Source of the DNA: Panopea generosa
Taxonomy: Eukaryota > Mollusca > Bivalvia > Adapedonta > Hiatellidae
Reading direction: 5' to 3'
NCBI GenBank assembly: GCA_029582155.1
Contig: CM055901.1
Span: 47,985,228 to 48,049,227 of the forward strand
Length of the DNA stretch: 64,000 bases
The position numbers were made by a program, and so were the translations under genes. The first letter of the stretch is position 1, and every line of letters begins with the position of its first letter. Below, one piece after another: positions 43,330 through 55,429 of the stretch. Under the pieces are notes generated by a model. That model was not told the DNA's origin, did not search any database, and saw nothing but the letters and a program-made list of their open reading frames with translations.

Positions 43330-43690
43330 TTGAAAACTCATTAGAAAATTTGCAGAAATTAAAAATACTAACAATGTATTTGACAGAGTATATCTTAGAA
43401 AAACAAAAAGTATGTACAAAATAGCAGTCTATAACCCCAATATACATAAATAAAATATTTGATATCAGACAAACAAATAAAAATGCAACTGTAACACGGT
43501 CAAATTCTTCAAATAACTTCATACTACCTAAACCGAAAAAAGAAATATTTAAACAAAGTTTAAAATACTCTGGTCCAATAATATGGAATAATCTACCAGT
43601 AAATATTAAAGAAAAAAACTTCAGTTAAGGTATTTCAAAGCAATTTAATCAAATGGATGAAAAATGTGTAATCCTTAATGTTTTCTGTGC
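43330..43690 (+). pseudogene. L2-like LINE C-terminal fragment
   Basis: About 43450-43660 translates to RSNSSNNFILPKPKKEIFKQ, then SLKYSGPIIWNNLPVNIKEK, the very common LINE C-terminus (P......S..Y.GP..WN.LP..I). Stops lie before it. It is a different LINE from LINE 3 and sits where LINE 3 RT motifs 1-2 should be, so it is probably another nested insertion. The sequence around 44840-44945 ('ataacagagggccgcatgga', 'ctataaataaagtcactta') looks like the 3' end of such an element. Confidence 0.6.
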
Positions 43691-45000
43691 ATCTGTGTCC
43701 AGAATCTTGTAAACAGTTACATACCGCAATGCTCTTTAAATAAATGTTTTCTATTAATATAATGCTTTCAACCCATTTTGAATATAATTCCAATCCTGAT
43801 GATTATATTTAATTTGAGACTCCTCAAGTGAATGAAAAAACAAAAACAAAAATAAATATACACTGCAAAGTAAACGCATAAGAATACATCACCTCTGTCC
43901 TGGTTGACATCAAATTCTCTAAAACTAATATCCAATAATATCGTAACGGCTTTTGTTTCCATTATCAAATGAACTCTCTAACATTAGTTGGTTTATTGTA
44001 AAAAGATGAAATATTTTGGGGTGATTAATTAAACGGCCGCCTTTTAACTCTCGATTTTGACAAACAAAAAATCAATAATTCCAGGAAATACCCACACAGT
44101 GTAGCTGCTGACGTCATTTAGTTTTTGCCTACACGATTGTTTTTAAAAAATGTGTCAATATTTACGAAGGTCATACAAATCCACGCTCAGTGATAGAGAA
44201 TTTGAATTTGGAACGTTTTAAACGACTTTTACGTGCAAGGTTTGTGTATTTGTCTCACAATCGTCTGCTTCTGAACTTCATCTACATGTACGTGTTTTTA
44301 TTTCATTTTTCCTGTCAAATAAATTGGTCTGTCGAAATTTTTGTCAACAACTAGCATTAATGTTCGGTAAATCAGGGTTGTATTCGATGGTAAACTATAC
44401 ATCTCATTGTTTCTCAAAACAACTTATGGTCTGATTGTGAAGCCCGGTTCAATCGCCGAAACAAAGAAATTTATAAAACAATAAACCGAGGAAAACAGCT
44501 AGGACTAGATTTAACATTTGTTTTCGTTGTGTTTTATTATTAAAATTAACGTGGAACCGTTGTGAACGGCATTTAAGTTTGTATTTTGTTAAACCGACCA
44601 TCAAAATGTCGATGCTTCTTAGGTAAAAGTAGTCAGGTTCAAGGGTTTTATCGAAAGATAAGTCTTTAAAAAATTGACGTTGTCCAATGAAAATGCTTTA
44701 AATATATAATATGATAATGAGATTGGAATTATTTTTGACATGTTTTATGAGAGAATGTGTATGAAGAGTCTTGTGTGTGAAGAAGAAATTTGTTGTTTTT
44801 AGCATTGTCTGCACTGAATATTTTATGTACATGTTTATTTCATTTTTGTAAATCTTGTAAATAACAGAGGGCCGCATGGAAGATTAGTTTTAAACTAAAT
44901 GTGTTACCTTCTATAAATAAAGTCACTTATCTCATCTTAACTAGATTTTGTATTGATGACGTCATTAAGGTGTCAAAAACTTCTTTCTTATTTAAGTAAC
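43691..45000. other. Unassigned insert DNA and possible L2-like 3' end
   Basis: 43691-44840 contains no recognised frame; there is a GC-richer piece near 44030-44130. 44840-44945 resembles an L2/Crack-type 3' terminus. The border with LINE 3 is near 45000. Confidence 0.4.
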
Positions 45001-45004
45001 CAAC

Positions 45005-46645
45005 ATGGGATTTCAGGAAGGACTCAGATGTTTGATGACTTCCTTTGCACTAAAAGAATGTATTTTATATGGCAGGGAGCATAAGAGCAAGGTTTTTGTT
45101 AGTTTTTTAGATGCTCATCAAGCTTTTGATAGGATGTGTCATAACTTATGCTTAAATTGTTTGATAGCCGTAATACAAACTATATTTTTATGTCATTCTT
45201 TAATATGTATCATAATATGCAAAGCTTTGTGCAAACCCAAGGGTCAGTTTCTGAGTGGTTCAATGTACTTCAAGGAACAAGACAAGGGGTTTAAAGCTCA
45301 CCAATATTATATCTTGTTTTCATTGATGGTCTGATAAAAGACATAGAAAGTAGCGATCTTGGGTTGTGTATTTTCAACTTGAAGGTTGGTACCCCTACCG
45401 TTGCAGATGATATGGTTCTTGTATTGTATTCAATGTCAGGTTTAGACAAAATGCTAGATATTTGCTACAAATATTCCACAAAATGGAGATATGATAATAA
45501 TCAATTAAAATGTGCTATTGTTGTTTTTAATGAATCCAAACATAACTTTGATAAAAACTGCAGATCATAATGGAAACTAAGATCTAGTAACATTATTCAT
45601 GAAACAGAAAATTATACACATCTAGGAATTATATGTGACAAATACTTGTGTATTAGTGATCATGTTCGACCGTCAAATAATAAGTTATGTAGACTTTTTT
45701 TAAGTTTTATTAAGAGTGGCTTACATCCCTATTAAGTCTTAATCCCTTGACATCATTAACAATATATAAGTCAATCGTTATACCAATTCCCTATATGGTT
45801 GTGAATTATGGAATTCATTTACCAAATCAAATATTATACAACTAGAATGAGGACATAGATTCTGTATAAAATTTATCCAAAATATCCCACAATATGCAAA
45901 TACGAATTTTGCTGTAACTCTATTGGTAAACTTCACTTGAAATGGAAATCGACTACAGGAAGCTTCAATTCTTTGGTCAATTATGCAGACTCCCGAATAA
46001 GTATATTGCTAAGCAGTTATTTGTTAATCGTCTGTTTAGATATCTTAGTGATGATAAACAAACATTAGGTTTTATTCCTGATATCTATAGAATATTAACC
46101 AAGTATATATAATTATTTGGTTAGTTATTCTAAAAAGGCAATATTTCCATCCAAGTATGCATGGAAATATATTCTTAGACAAAAAGTGCTAATACATTAC
46201 TCAGTTACAATGCTAATGAGGTTAGGTGACAAGACGGGTCCATATGTCATGAATATGTTTAACATAAATAGACCTTACTTCATAATTATGGCAATTAAGT
46301 AGGAAAAATCAGTATGTAAACCACAATGTTTTACAGCAGTCTAACTTCTAAGTAAATTGCAATAGTTTACAGCTGTACAGCCATGTAACAAATGTAATAC
46401 GCTTGTAGATAATTTAGTACTACATATTGTTCATTTATGTATTGCAAACACTGTCGAAAGAAATAAGCTTTGGGACGCAGTTATTGACTTGTGGTCTTCA
46501 GGCCTTTAATTCATTTATTAAAAAAACGCCTAAATATCAGATTTCTGCATTGCTTTCCGGGCTTAATGAATATTTATCTGACATTGAACCAATTGAAGAT
46601 ATATTATTGCTCAATATTGGGATAATTCACAGTATGTTAAAGTAA
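45005..46645 (+). pseudogene. LINE 3 reverse transcriptase and C-terminus, degraded
   Basis: MGFQEGLRCLMTSFALKECI then SKVFVSFLDAHQAFDRMCHN (an Asp-bearing RT motif at about 45105) begin the fragment. Next come VADDMVLVLYS (45394-45425), where the YADD box reads VADD, HLGIICDKYL, LQFFGQLCRLPNKYIAKQLF (about 45970) and a zinc-knuckle-like CNKCNTLVDNLVLHIVHLC (about 46384-46440). The ORF is broken by many frameshifts and stops, far more than LINE 1 or the L1-like element. The N-terminal RT motifs are missing, replaced by the L2-like insert. Confidence 0.85.
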
Positions 46646-47084
46646 CTTTTAGCGATACTGCTAATGTTTACTGTTTGTTACTCAGTGTATGATTAATTTC
46701 TTACATTTCGTTTCGGTAAGATACAAAAGGTAAATCGTCATTAGACTATCACTGGGTCTTGCATTTTATTTAGGTAAGATTCATAATAAATGGACAATGT
46801 TATTATTTCACTTATATTATTGTAAAGTACACTACATGACAGTTAAAAAGCTAATAGTTACTGCTTTTAATAAAATCATAATATATTTAGTTATTTTAAC
46901 AATTCCATCATGTAATGAATTCTTTTACAATATGACATCATATTAGGCGTATCGTATGTTCATTTTTCACTTGTAATTCATTGTATATTATTCATTTATG
47001 TGTAATTATTTACTGCAATTTGTATATAATTATTATGTTATTATATGCTCTCCAAATATGGAGGAAATAAAGATTCTACTGAGT

Positions 47085-47480
47085 CAATGACTCCAGAAGA
47101 CATTTACAGCTAACATGCAGAAGTTAAACTTTACAACTAACAACAGCTCAAATATCACATGTAACATCCCCAGATATGCCTTGCCACTTCAGATACACAG
47201 AGTGTGAAAACCAATCAGAATCACTCAAGCTTTATGTTTTATACTCCATCCCAGATAGCTTACAAATGTTTTCAGTTAACATTGTTAGAAATTTTTTACA
47301 GCTAACTGTCATGTTAGCAAATGTTTACAACTGACATTTTAAGTATTTACAGCTAACAACAATTGTAGTAAATGTCTACAGATAACATCATGTCAGCATA
47401 TGTTAACAGCTAACAAAATTTTAATGTCAGTAAATGTTTACAGAACTCTTATGTTGTTAGGGAATGATTTCAGTTAAACT
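47085..47480 (+). repeat. Degenerate ~40-bp repeat
   Basis: Recurring 'tttacagctaaca' phrases with 'gtcagtaaatg' linkers (47100, 47295, 47345, 47400, 47440 regions). Strongly diverged, no fixed period. Confidence 0.55.
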
Positions 47481-47884
47481 ACTACTGAGTTTTTTTTTTT
47501 TTTTGGTTAACACAGTTTAGATTAGAAATTGATGAACACCACCCAGTTTTATAACCATGGTTTGTATGTTATGGGTAAACATGAACATTCTTATCAAATC
47601 ACCATTTAAAACAAACTAATCAACACTGAATACTGAGAATAACCAAGTAAATTCCAATGCTTTATTCAGAAATTGCAATGCTTTATTCAGAAATTTCAAT
47701 GGTTAAATACCCATAGTGCTTATCTGGAGCACCGACTGAAAGTTTTAATATTTTACCTTGTTCAAAGCCACAGTATTTTCATTGTTTATCCATTGTTTAC
47801 TGTTCTTGATTGTACAAGTTTGAGCATTTCCCTAATAATAATTTTTGTATATGGGTTTGTGCCATTTTCAGAAAATAACATCCT
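47481..47884. other. Unassigned sequence
   Basis: No recognised gene or repeat. Confidence 0.4.
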
Positions 47885-48027
47885 GAAACAAATATGCGTT
47901 CAAATTGCGTGACAAAATTCCAATATTTAAACATAAGAAATGTCAATTATCTTAGTGAACACTGTAGTAATTAGAGAAAATAAGGCAATTAACAAACTTA
48001 ATTAAAACTCATCAGTCACTCTGCATG
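47885..48027 (+). repeat. Dispersed repeat, copy shared with 31180-31322
   Basis: See 31180-31322: same orientation, long identical stretches with small indels. Located about 800 bases after the end of LINE 3. Confidence 0.85.
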
Positions 48028-50120
48028 ATTTCAGCATGTTTTAATGACAATTTAAAGATTCTGACATTTATGGATATACTACAGAGACTCTTAAGAAAAG
48101 TCTACAGCACATATAAAAAAATCTCAAGACTAGTAATTGACCACGAAAGATGCTTGTTTTTTTAATTAGTTTTCAATTATTATAAAGCAGTGTGAAGGCA
48201 AGGTTATACTAATTAAGTAGCTAATTTTTTCTCCTAAAATATTGACTTTGGATGTTGGAGTTGTGACAATTACTTCCTAGTACTTTTAAAATCAGACAAT
48301 CCACTGCAAAGTTACAGCACAGAAGGGCATTGGCCTTTGACCATCACAGAAAACTTGGCCTTGGGAGGATTGGAGGTTTACATGACATGCTGTATTCATG
48401 CACCACTATTTCTGCCTAATACTTTTTTTAAATTGGTGCATTGACATTTTGTCCATTATTGATTTCAGACTTTTCCATAATTCTACCTAAAATCAAAATA
48501 AAGTCTCTAGAGTCCCCTTTACAGTAGGGAAAACATACATGAGTTTTTATCGGTGCAAATCAGCATGCCTAAAAAAACAAATTATCATTAATTATGTGAA
48601 GTAGTAACTGAGATAGCAAAATGCCTAAAAACTTTTTACCAAATTTTGTAAGTATCAATAATTCTGTTAAAATAAAAAATGGAGGTATCCCATTTGGCTC
48701 ATTAAATCCCCTTTATGGTAGTTAAAATGTATATGTATGAAGATGCATTGATGTATGAGTAGCTTTAACTGAAATGAGGCCCTCCTAGGGGTTTTGGAGA
48801 TCTGGAAAACATGGCCATTTATTTTCAGAGATCTGGGGAATATTAATCATTACTTTTAGAGATCCAGGGATCAAAGGCCTAATTTAAGACATCTAAGGAT
48901 ATTTTCCTTAAAGAAAAAAAGTACCTAATTTGATCAATTTTATTAGAGACATATAAACAGAGATAGGCAACTTGAGGCACAATATAACATTTTTACTAGT
49001 CAAGAGCAGATAATCAACCATTTAGGGTTGCACCTATCTGGATTTCTAAATTATTTAAAGTCTTACTTTGGTACAACATATCAAGTGTAATTAAAATCCA
49101 ATAAAAAGCTTTTCTCTTATTAACAAGGTGTGTATATATCACATTTTTTCACTATTCAAGGTCTGATAACTCAACCAATCAAAGTTGGATCAGTCTATTT
49201 TTTCATACTTATCAGAGGTCTTATGGTTTTACATATCCAAGTTTGATTTAAATCTGATCCAAAATAAAGCTTTTACCAGACCTAAGCTAAATATCACTTT
49301 TTTCACTATTCAAGTGTAGATAATCCAGGCATCCTTCAAGGTGAGATCAATATGTTTTTCAAACTTATACAAGATGTTATGATGATATATAACATATCAA
49401 AGTTTGATTAACAACAAATTGATAATAAAGCTCCTATTGGATTAATGTCATGGAAACCTTCCGTTGTATTCATTTCGGTTAAACTTTTGCTAATGTTGGT
49501 CAACATATTTTTCTGAACACTGGCTCAAACTTGTATTTGCACGCAGTATGCAATAATTTTAGGGCACCAGGCACATTAAATGTGTTTGCTGTTCAATGGT
49601 GCTGATCGCAGCAGCAGCCCTTGTGGCTGTATGCCCGACATCAATTACCATCATAGAAATTATAAGCTAGTGATAGGTATCGGTTGAAATTTCATAATTG
49701 ATAATCGGTTGTACTCAAATAATAATCAATAGATAATTGTTAACCATGTCTTTATCATAATGTATTAGATTATGTGTTATTTTTTGTGTAAAATTACATG
49801 CAGTGGGTTATTCAGCTCATAATAATAACTAAAATTAAAATATTATCTTATTGTATGTTGACAAGTAGTGAAGTTTGCTGTGTTGCAAAATATAATGAAT
49901 TAAGAAAAATGGGATGTTTAAAGAATTTAAAATCTGAAATTCTTAAAAAGTTCTAAACAACTGAAACACTACGCTACTTTATCATATATCTTCAGTTACT
50001 TTAAAAACAAGAAAATATCAGTGGAACCGATGAATGGTCCCCAAGTGAGTGTTTGACTCTGTGCCATATTCCCTTAGTGCTGATGGCTACTTGGTTGAAA
50101 AGTACGAAACTGCATAGCAG
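48028..50120. other. Unassigned, with a ~160-bp degenerate repeat
   Basis: At about 48990-49440 three diverged units share 'tttttcactattcaagg', 'agataatc' and 'catatcaaagtttgatt'. The rest (48028-48980, 49445-50120) shows nothing recognisable. Confidence 0.45.
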
Positions 50121-51420
50121 GAACAATATGTGGCTCTGCACTTGACAGAACTCATTTGCAAATCATTGAACCAGAACAAAATGACAATATGTGCATATCC
50201 TAGCTAGTTTTACAAAATTAAAAAACAACAGAGGTTGTAGTGAAATTGCATCATGAAGACAATATGCACATTTCCACTTGGTAATCATGCATCCTAGCAA
50301 GTTTCATAAAATTCCAACCAGAGGTTGTAGAGAAATAGGGCGGAGAATAGTTTAGTCACAGACAGAATGAAAGGGTCACAACTCCGTGAAAAATCATCGT
50401 ACTGGAACACAAACATAGCATATTTCATAAAACTCCAACCTGAGGTTATAGAGAAATAGTGCGGACAATAATTTGGTCACAGGCGCAATGAAAGGGCCAT
50501 AACTCCGTGAAAATCATCGAACCAGAACACAAATACAATATGCGCATCTCCACTTGGTAGTGATGCATCCTAGCAAGTTTCATAAAATTTCAATATGGGG
50601 TTGTAGAGAAATAGCGCGGACAAGAATTTGGTCACAGACAAAATTAATGGGCCATAACTCCATGAAAAATCATTGAACCGAAACATAAAGACAATATGCG
50701 CATCTGCACTTGGTAATGATGCATCCTAGCAAGTTTCATAAAATTCCAACCTGAGGTTGTAGAGAAATAGTACAGACAAGAATTTGGTCACAGATTCAAT
50801 TAAAGGGCCATAACTCCGTGAAAAATCATCGAACCGGAATACAAAGATATTATGCGCATGTCCACTTGGTAATGATGTATCCTAGCAAGTTTCATAAAAT
50901 TCCAACATTTGGTTGTAGAGAAATAGCACAGACAAGAATTTGGTCACAGACAGAATCAAAGGGCCATAACTCCGTGAAAAATCATTGAACCGGAACACAA
51001 AGATATTATGCACATCTGCACTTGGTAATGATGCATCCTAGCAAGTTTCATAAAGTTCCAACCTGAGGTTGTAGAGAAACAGCTCAGACAAAAATTTGGT
51101 CACAGACTCAATTAAAGGGCCACAACTCCGTGAAAAATCATTGAACCGGAACACAAAGATTTTATGCACAGCTCCACTTGGTAGTGATGCATCCTAGCAA
51201 GTTTCATCAAATTCCAACATTGGGTTGTAGAGATATAGCCCGGACAAGAATTTGGTCACAAGACAGAATCAAAGGGCCAGTTCTCTGTGAAAAATCATCA
51301 AACCGGAACAAAAAGATATTATGCACATATCCACTTGGTAGTGATGCATCCTAGCAAGTTTCATAAAAATTCAACCAGAGGTTGTAGAGAAATAGCCTGG
51401 ACAAGAATTTGGTGACATAC
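50121..51420 (+). repeat. 156-bp tandem repeat array
   Basis: Eight or so units. The phrase 'gcatcctagcaagtttcata' recurs at 50565, 50721, 50877 (variant), 51033, 51189 and 51346, a spacing of 156 bp. The unit also contains 'ggttgtagagaaatagcgcg', 'gacaagaatttggtcacaga' and 'aagggccataactccgtgaa'. The first two units (50170-50460) have a deletion. Similar 'aagggccataactc' units are dispersed in bivalve DNA; some molluscan Helitron-like elements carry central arrays of about 160 bp, but no Helitron ends were identified here. Confidence 0.92.
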
Positions 51421-52510
51421 GGACAGATGGACGCATGCCAAGGGTGAAACTGTGAGACCCAGAGGCATGACATTCATACTTTGATGGATTCATAGGCCTC
51501 ATTAATTATGCCTACAATTTGTTTTCCAGTGCTTCCTATAATAATAAGAAGAATGTTAAATGTGACTGTTTCGGACAAGCCCCAAGGCTACAGAGGGGGA
51601 TGGGGCACTCAATGAAACCTATTAACTGTCATGTCAGCAACAACAAATCACACCAAACACCATTTGAATTCTGTCATCAGAAATGATGGTGTTTGTCATT
51701 TTCTCTTATAAAGATTTAGTAAAGTAGGGCCCATCCTCAGGGCCAAAGCATGAGTCCCAGGGACATGACAATTTTTATAAAGGACACAATAGATGCCAAT
51801 AATCATGCTCACTAATTGTTTCTGACTGCTTCAGAAGATTTATCTTGAATTTGACTGTTTTGGCCCCATACCTAAGACCTCATGGGGGTATTAACTGTCA
51901 TATCAGCAACAACAAACCACACCAAAAAATATTCACGTAAGTTCATTCAGTTGTAAGAAATAACATTTTTTTTTATTTTCTCTTATACTCGTATAGGTTT
52001 AGTTAAGTAGGACCCAGAGGCATGAAATTCACAAATTTTTATAAAGGACCCAAATGCATCAATAATCATGCTCACAATTTGTTTCCGAGTGCTTCCTATA
52101 ATACCGGTAAGAAGAAAAGTTTAACTTTATTTTTATCAAGCACCATCCCAAGGACCAAACTGTTAGACCAAGGGACTTGGAATTCACAGTTTTTTATAAT
52201 TAAAGACCCATATGCGTCCATAATCATGGTCACCATTTGTTTCCCAGTGCTTCCAAAAATAAGAAAAATATTTTTAAAGATTCCCTTGAAGTTGACTGTT
52301 TTGGCTCGCCTCCAAGACCCCAGGGGGGTGGGGACCATGCAATTCACAATTTTGATTCACCCTTAGGTACCAAAACTGCATACAACATTTCATTACGATT
52401 GAGTTTACTGTTTTTGAGAAGAAGTCGAAGATGTCAATTGTTTACAGATGGACAATGGACGACACATGACAACGGACAAAAGCAATCGCAAAATGTCCCT
52501 TGAGACAAGC
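51421..52510 (+). repeat. Dispersed-repeat tract in irregular ~150-300-bp copies
   Basis: 'gacccagaggcatgaaattcac', 'catcaataatcatgctcaca', 'tgtttccgagtgcttcctat' and 'cagcaacaacaaa.cacacca' recur at about 51460, 51750, 52010 and 52165. It follows directly on the 156-bp array and may belong to the same composite repeat. Frames at 52022-52503 are repeat translation, not genes. Confidence 0.6.
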
Positions 52511-53489
52511 CTCAAGTGACCAAGTCTCAAGGTACCGTAAAAATATTAATCCAATTATTTTTCGCTTGAACTTATTTGTTATCAGAAAATTTAATACTGT
52601 GAATATAACTGATAAAATTTGTGAAAAATGTAATAATAACTATGCAGTACACCTTTTTTGTTTAAAATATGAACATATTAATGCAAATCTAGCTTATTAA
52701 GTTCAATAAACAACAACTTGTTTTGACCCCATTTTTTTGCGTTTTTTTTAATGAGTACATAACAAGAAAAATATTTCCAGATTAATAGAAATTATGAAAT
52801 CATAATCGATTACTTAAAATATAATGGCAATCGATTGATTTTTTATTTTAATTCATTATCGGTATATCACTGATATAAGCCCTATAATGGCCAGTAGTGC
52901 AAACAATGTTAAGTAAAATAATATTGTTTAATACAGTGCTCTGAATGACTGATATCTGAAAAGTCTTCATTCTAAATGATGTGTTTCAGCTAAAATCCAC
53001 ACATAAAGGGTTGTTATGCCTGGCACAAACTGCATACAGCAAATCTATCATTGTAAAACATGTGATAGCCATGACAATCCTAGTGGAATTGGAAATGTGT
53101 TTAAATTTCCTTCACAATTATTATTAATAGATTCACAGAATCTGATATAATATGTGTCTTGATATTATTGTTTTCAATTTCACAAGATTATAAGTATTCT
53201 CATTTAGTTGTTGAAATCTGAAATCAAATCATTTAAAAAGTGGAGATACAGAGACCCAGATCAGATGATTTTGGGGTATTTCAACCTCATGATTTAGCTA
53301 AATATACCTAAGATTTTATAAAAGGGGGTAAATTTACACATTACCATTAAAATAGCTTGTATTGAATATATTGAATGTTTCTTTCAAACATATGATTTTA
53401 TATCTTGTAAAATTTTAATGAACTACTGAAGTTGACTTTGAACTGTTAAATTTACTTATTAGTTTATACTAGTTTATATTTAAGCTTAA
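52511..53489. other. Unassigned AT-rich sequence
   Basis: Nothing recognised. Confidence 0.4.
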
Positions 53490-53660
53490 TTGGGGTGCAA
53501 GCTTGGAGTTTTAAACGACTAACTCTCAGGTTCACTTCCTAGGTAGAACCAGTACTGTGTTGTCTTAGAGAGGCAAACGAGTCAAGCTGGGGCTTAAACC
53601 CTCAACCACTAGCCTGAGAAGCCAACACTCTATCTACTGTACTACCACGGGGCTGGTAAA
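53490..53660 (-). mobile_element. tRNA-derived SINE, reverse orientation
   Basis: The reverse complement has CCCCGTGGTAGTACAGTAGA + TAGAGTG (A box), GGGTTTAAGCCCC (B box) and the body 'acagtactggttctacctag' + 'gaagtgaacctgagagttag'. This body wording is close to that of the 22748-23004 SINE. Confidence 0.7.
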
Positions 53661-54100
53661 ATTTACTAATTGCAATGGACCTTAGATCTTATGCCTATCA
53701 CCACAATATTTTTTGGATAAACAATCTTCTTATTGATAAAACTATCTGGGGTTCTGATTAGAAAATTATTTTTTTAATGTCTGCCTGACAAGTAGCAAGA
53801 TGTTTTCACAGTTTTCTGAGACAATTGAATGATATTCATCCAGCAACAAATGTGCAAATAAATTTCACTTAGGAATTGGTGGTTTTGAAATTGATGATTA
53901 CCAATCAATAGATTCCATGATCAATGCAATCATTAATATAACTATTTATTTTAATTATTTCTCCTGGTGAATTTGATTTGTTTTATTGTGTATTCATTGA
54001 TTCTTGTAATGAAGGAAATTATTGTTTCAATCAGATCGAGTTTTCATATTAAATATAAGATTCATATAAACACATCTCAAGTCTTATTCCATTAAATACT
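53661..54100. other. Unassigned AT-rich sequence
   Basis: Nothing recognised. Confidence 0.4.
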
Positions 54101-54420
54101 GCAGCATGGTCTAGTGGTAGAGCATCCCTTTTGCATGCGAATGGTCTTGGGTTCAATCCCCGGCCAGGTCATACTAAAGACTTAAAAAAAATGACAATTA
54201 GAGCTTCCTCGCTTGGCTCTCAGCATTAAGAGGCAAGTTCAAGTTCTTAATTGGCCTGGTGTCGGTATAATGTGAATGAATGGGGTATCACACTGTGTCT
54301 GCGGCATGATACTCTAATGTGGCATCACTCAGAATACTGTTTCAAGTAGACACAGTCGCGATATGATTGAAAAATTGTTGAAAGCAGCGCTGAACCAACT
54401 ACAACCAATATAGATTTTTT
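54101..54420 (+). mobile_element. tRNA-derived SINE with conserved central domain
   Basis: The head GCATGGTCTAGTGGTAGAGC (54104-54123) and GGTCTTGGGTTCAATCCCCG (54145-54164) form strong A and B boxes, with a TGC in the anticodon-loop position. The body has 'gcttcctcgcttggctctca' + 'gcattaagagg' and 'cgctgaaccaactacaacca'. The acceptor ends do not pair, so this is not a working tRNA gene. It resembles molluscan SINEs with a conserved central domain; the exact family is not assigned. Confidence 0.75.
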
Positions 54421-54646
54421 GGTTAAGTCGCTTACGGACCAAACCCTATATAAAGGTCACTTTAGAAATTTACTCTGGGTGCTGCCATATAGAAATGTCA
54501 CAATCATCATGTGTTAAAAATATGGCTTTCGTTACATGGATGTCGCCATTGGTTGTCAAAACAGTGTATTATGGGAATGTACAAACCGTAATTTCTTATC
54601 GTAACTTTCTCAAACAAAATCATGGGATCCTCTGTGGAAGAGTGGA

Positions 54647-54780
54647 CTAAGGCGCCATCTCCGGACTATTTACTAAGGCGCCATCTCGGGATTGTTTACT
54701 AAGGCGCCATCTCAGGATTATTTACTAAGGCGCCATCTTGGGATTATTTACTAAGGCGCCATCTCGGGATTATTTACATC
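54647..54780 (+). repeat. 26-bp GGCGCC minisatellite
   Basis: Five copies of 'actaaggcgccatctcggga' + 'ttattt'. Each carries the palindrome GGCGCC, which stands out in AT-rich surroundings. Confidence 0.9.
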
Positions 54781-54837
54781 TCACTGCTGAGATTGTGTCC
54801 GGTCCAAAACTGTATATAAGAAAGTTTGACCGTTACT

Positions 54838-54950
54838 TGCGGAAGGACGGTTGTTCTACTTAGATTCAGTCTGATGTCTTCTTCCACCAATAACTGTATA
54901 TTCAGGTCTCACTACACAGTTGAATTTGTTTGAATTTTCACATTAAAAAA
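54838..54950 (+). mobile_element. SINE (family F) body fragment
   Basis: 'gcggaaggacggttgttcta', 'cagtctgatgtcttcttcca' and 'ccaataactgtatattcagg' parallel the reverse complement of 22748-23004. It ends in an A-rich run at 54943-54953. The tRNA head is not adjacent. Confidence 0.6.
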
Positions 54951-55429
54951 AAAATTCCACATAGAGGACGCTCTACTGACTCATTGTTGCCATAGCACTT
55001 TTTGAAATTTCACAATATTTACCCTCATTTGTTGCAAGTATCAACAAAATCCATCTATGCATGACAAAGTTACAAGCCGGAAACAAAATACGGGACGGAA
55101 GGACGGACGGACGGACATTCTCACGAATGGGTATTTAATTGGCTTCTTTGCGTCAATCGTATACTTGTGTGGCTATATTTTAGAAAATTTTAGCCACGTA
55201 AGAGAAAAAAAGCCACATAAATGCTGTTTTTTAAGTGTCTAGAAACAGCCACATAATTATTTTTCAACAGCTTTTCAACTGTCCATAAAAATTACTAACC
55301 CTAAACCCTAGACACTTAACTACCCATTTGTTTCCCTGGAAGGACAGACGGACGTACGCTGCAATTACTATATGCCACCCCAAAAAAATATTTATTATAA
55401 TGACATGTGTCCCCTAATTGAACACTCAG
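54951..55429. other. Mixed dispersed-repeat remnants
   Basis: Includes 'tgcatgacaaagttacaagcc' and 'gacggaaggacggacggacg', typical ends of bivalve dispersed repeats. No gene. Confidence 0.45.

Larger units (their letters stand above)
33560..47080 (+). mobile_element. LINE 3: old CR1/Jockey-group element, host of nested insertions
   Basis: Fragments occur in the proper order on the plus strand: ORF1 remains (33570-34916), endonuclease (35221-36298), linker (42960-43260), reverse transcriptase and C-terminus (45005-46645), and a 3' UTR ending with the hairpin CTCCAAATATGGAG (47050-47063) and 'gaaataaagatt'. Between the parts lie a complete L1-like LINE (36312-42950) and a second LINE fragment with other DNA (about 43300-45000). 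Many stops and frameshifts show age. A 5' start could lie upstream of 33560. Confidence 0.82.

Noticed and set aside
52022-52503. ORFs of 83-114 codons
   Set aside because: They lie in dispersed-repeat sequence that recurs at 51460-52260 and show no domain.
54101-54175. Functional tRNA gene
   Set aside because: Good A and B boxes but acceptor ends do not pair, and a SINE body follows.
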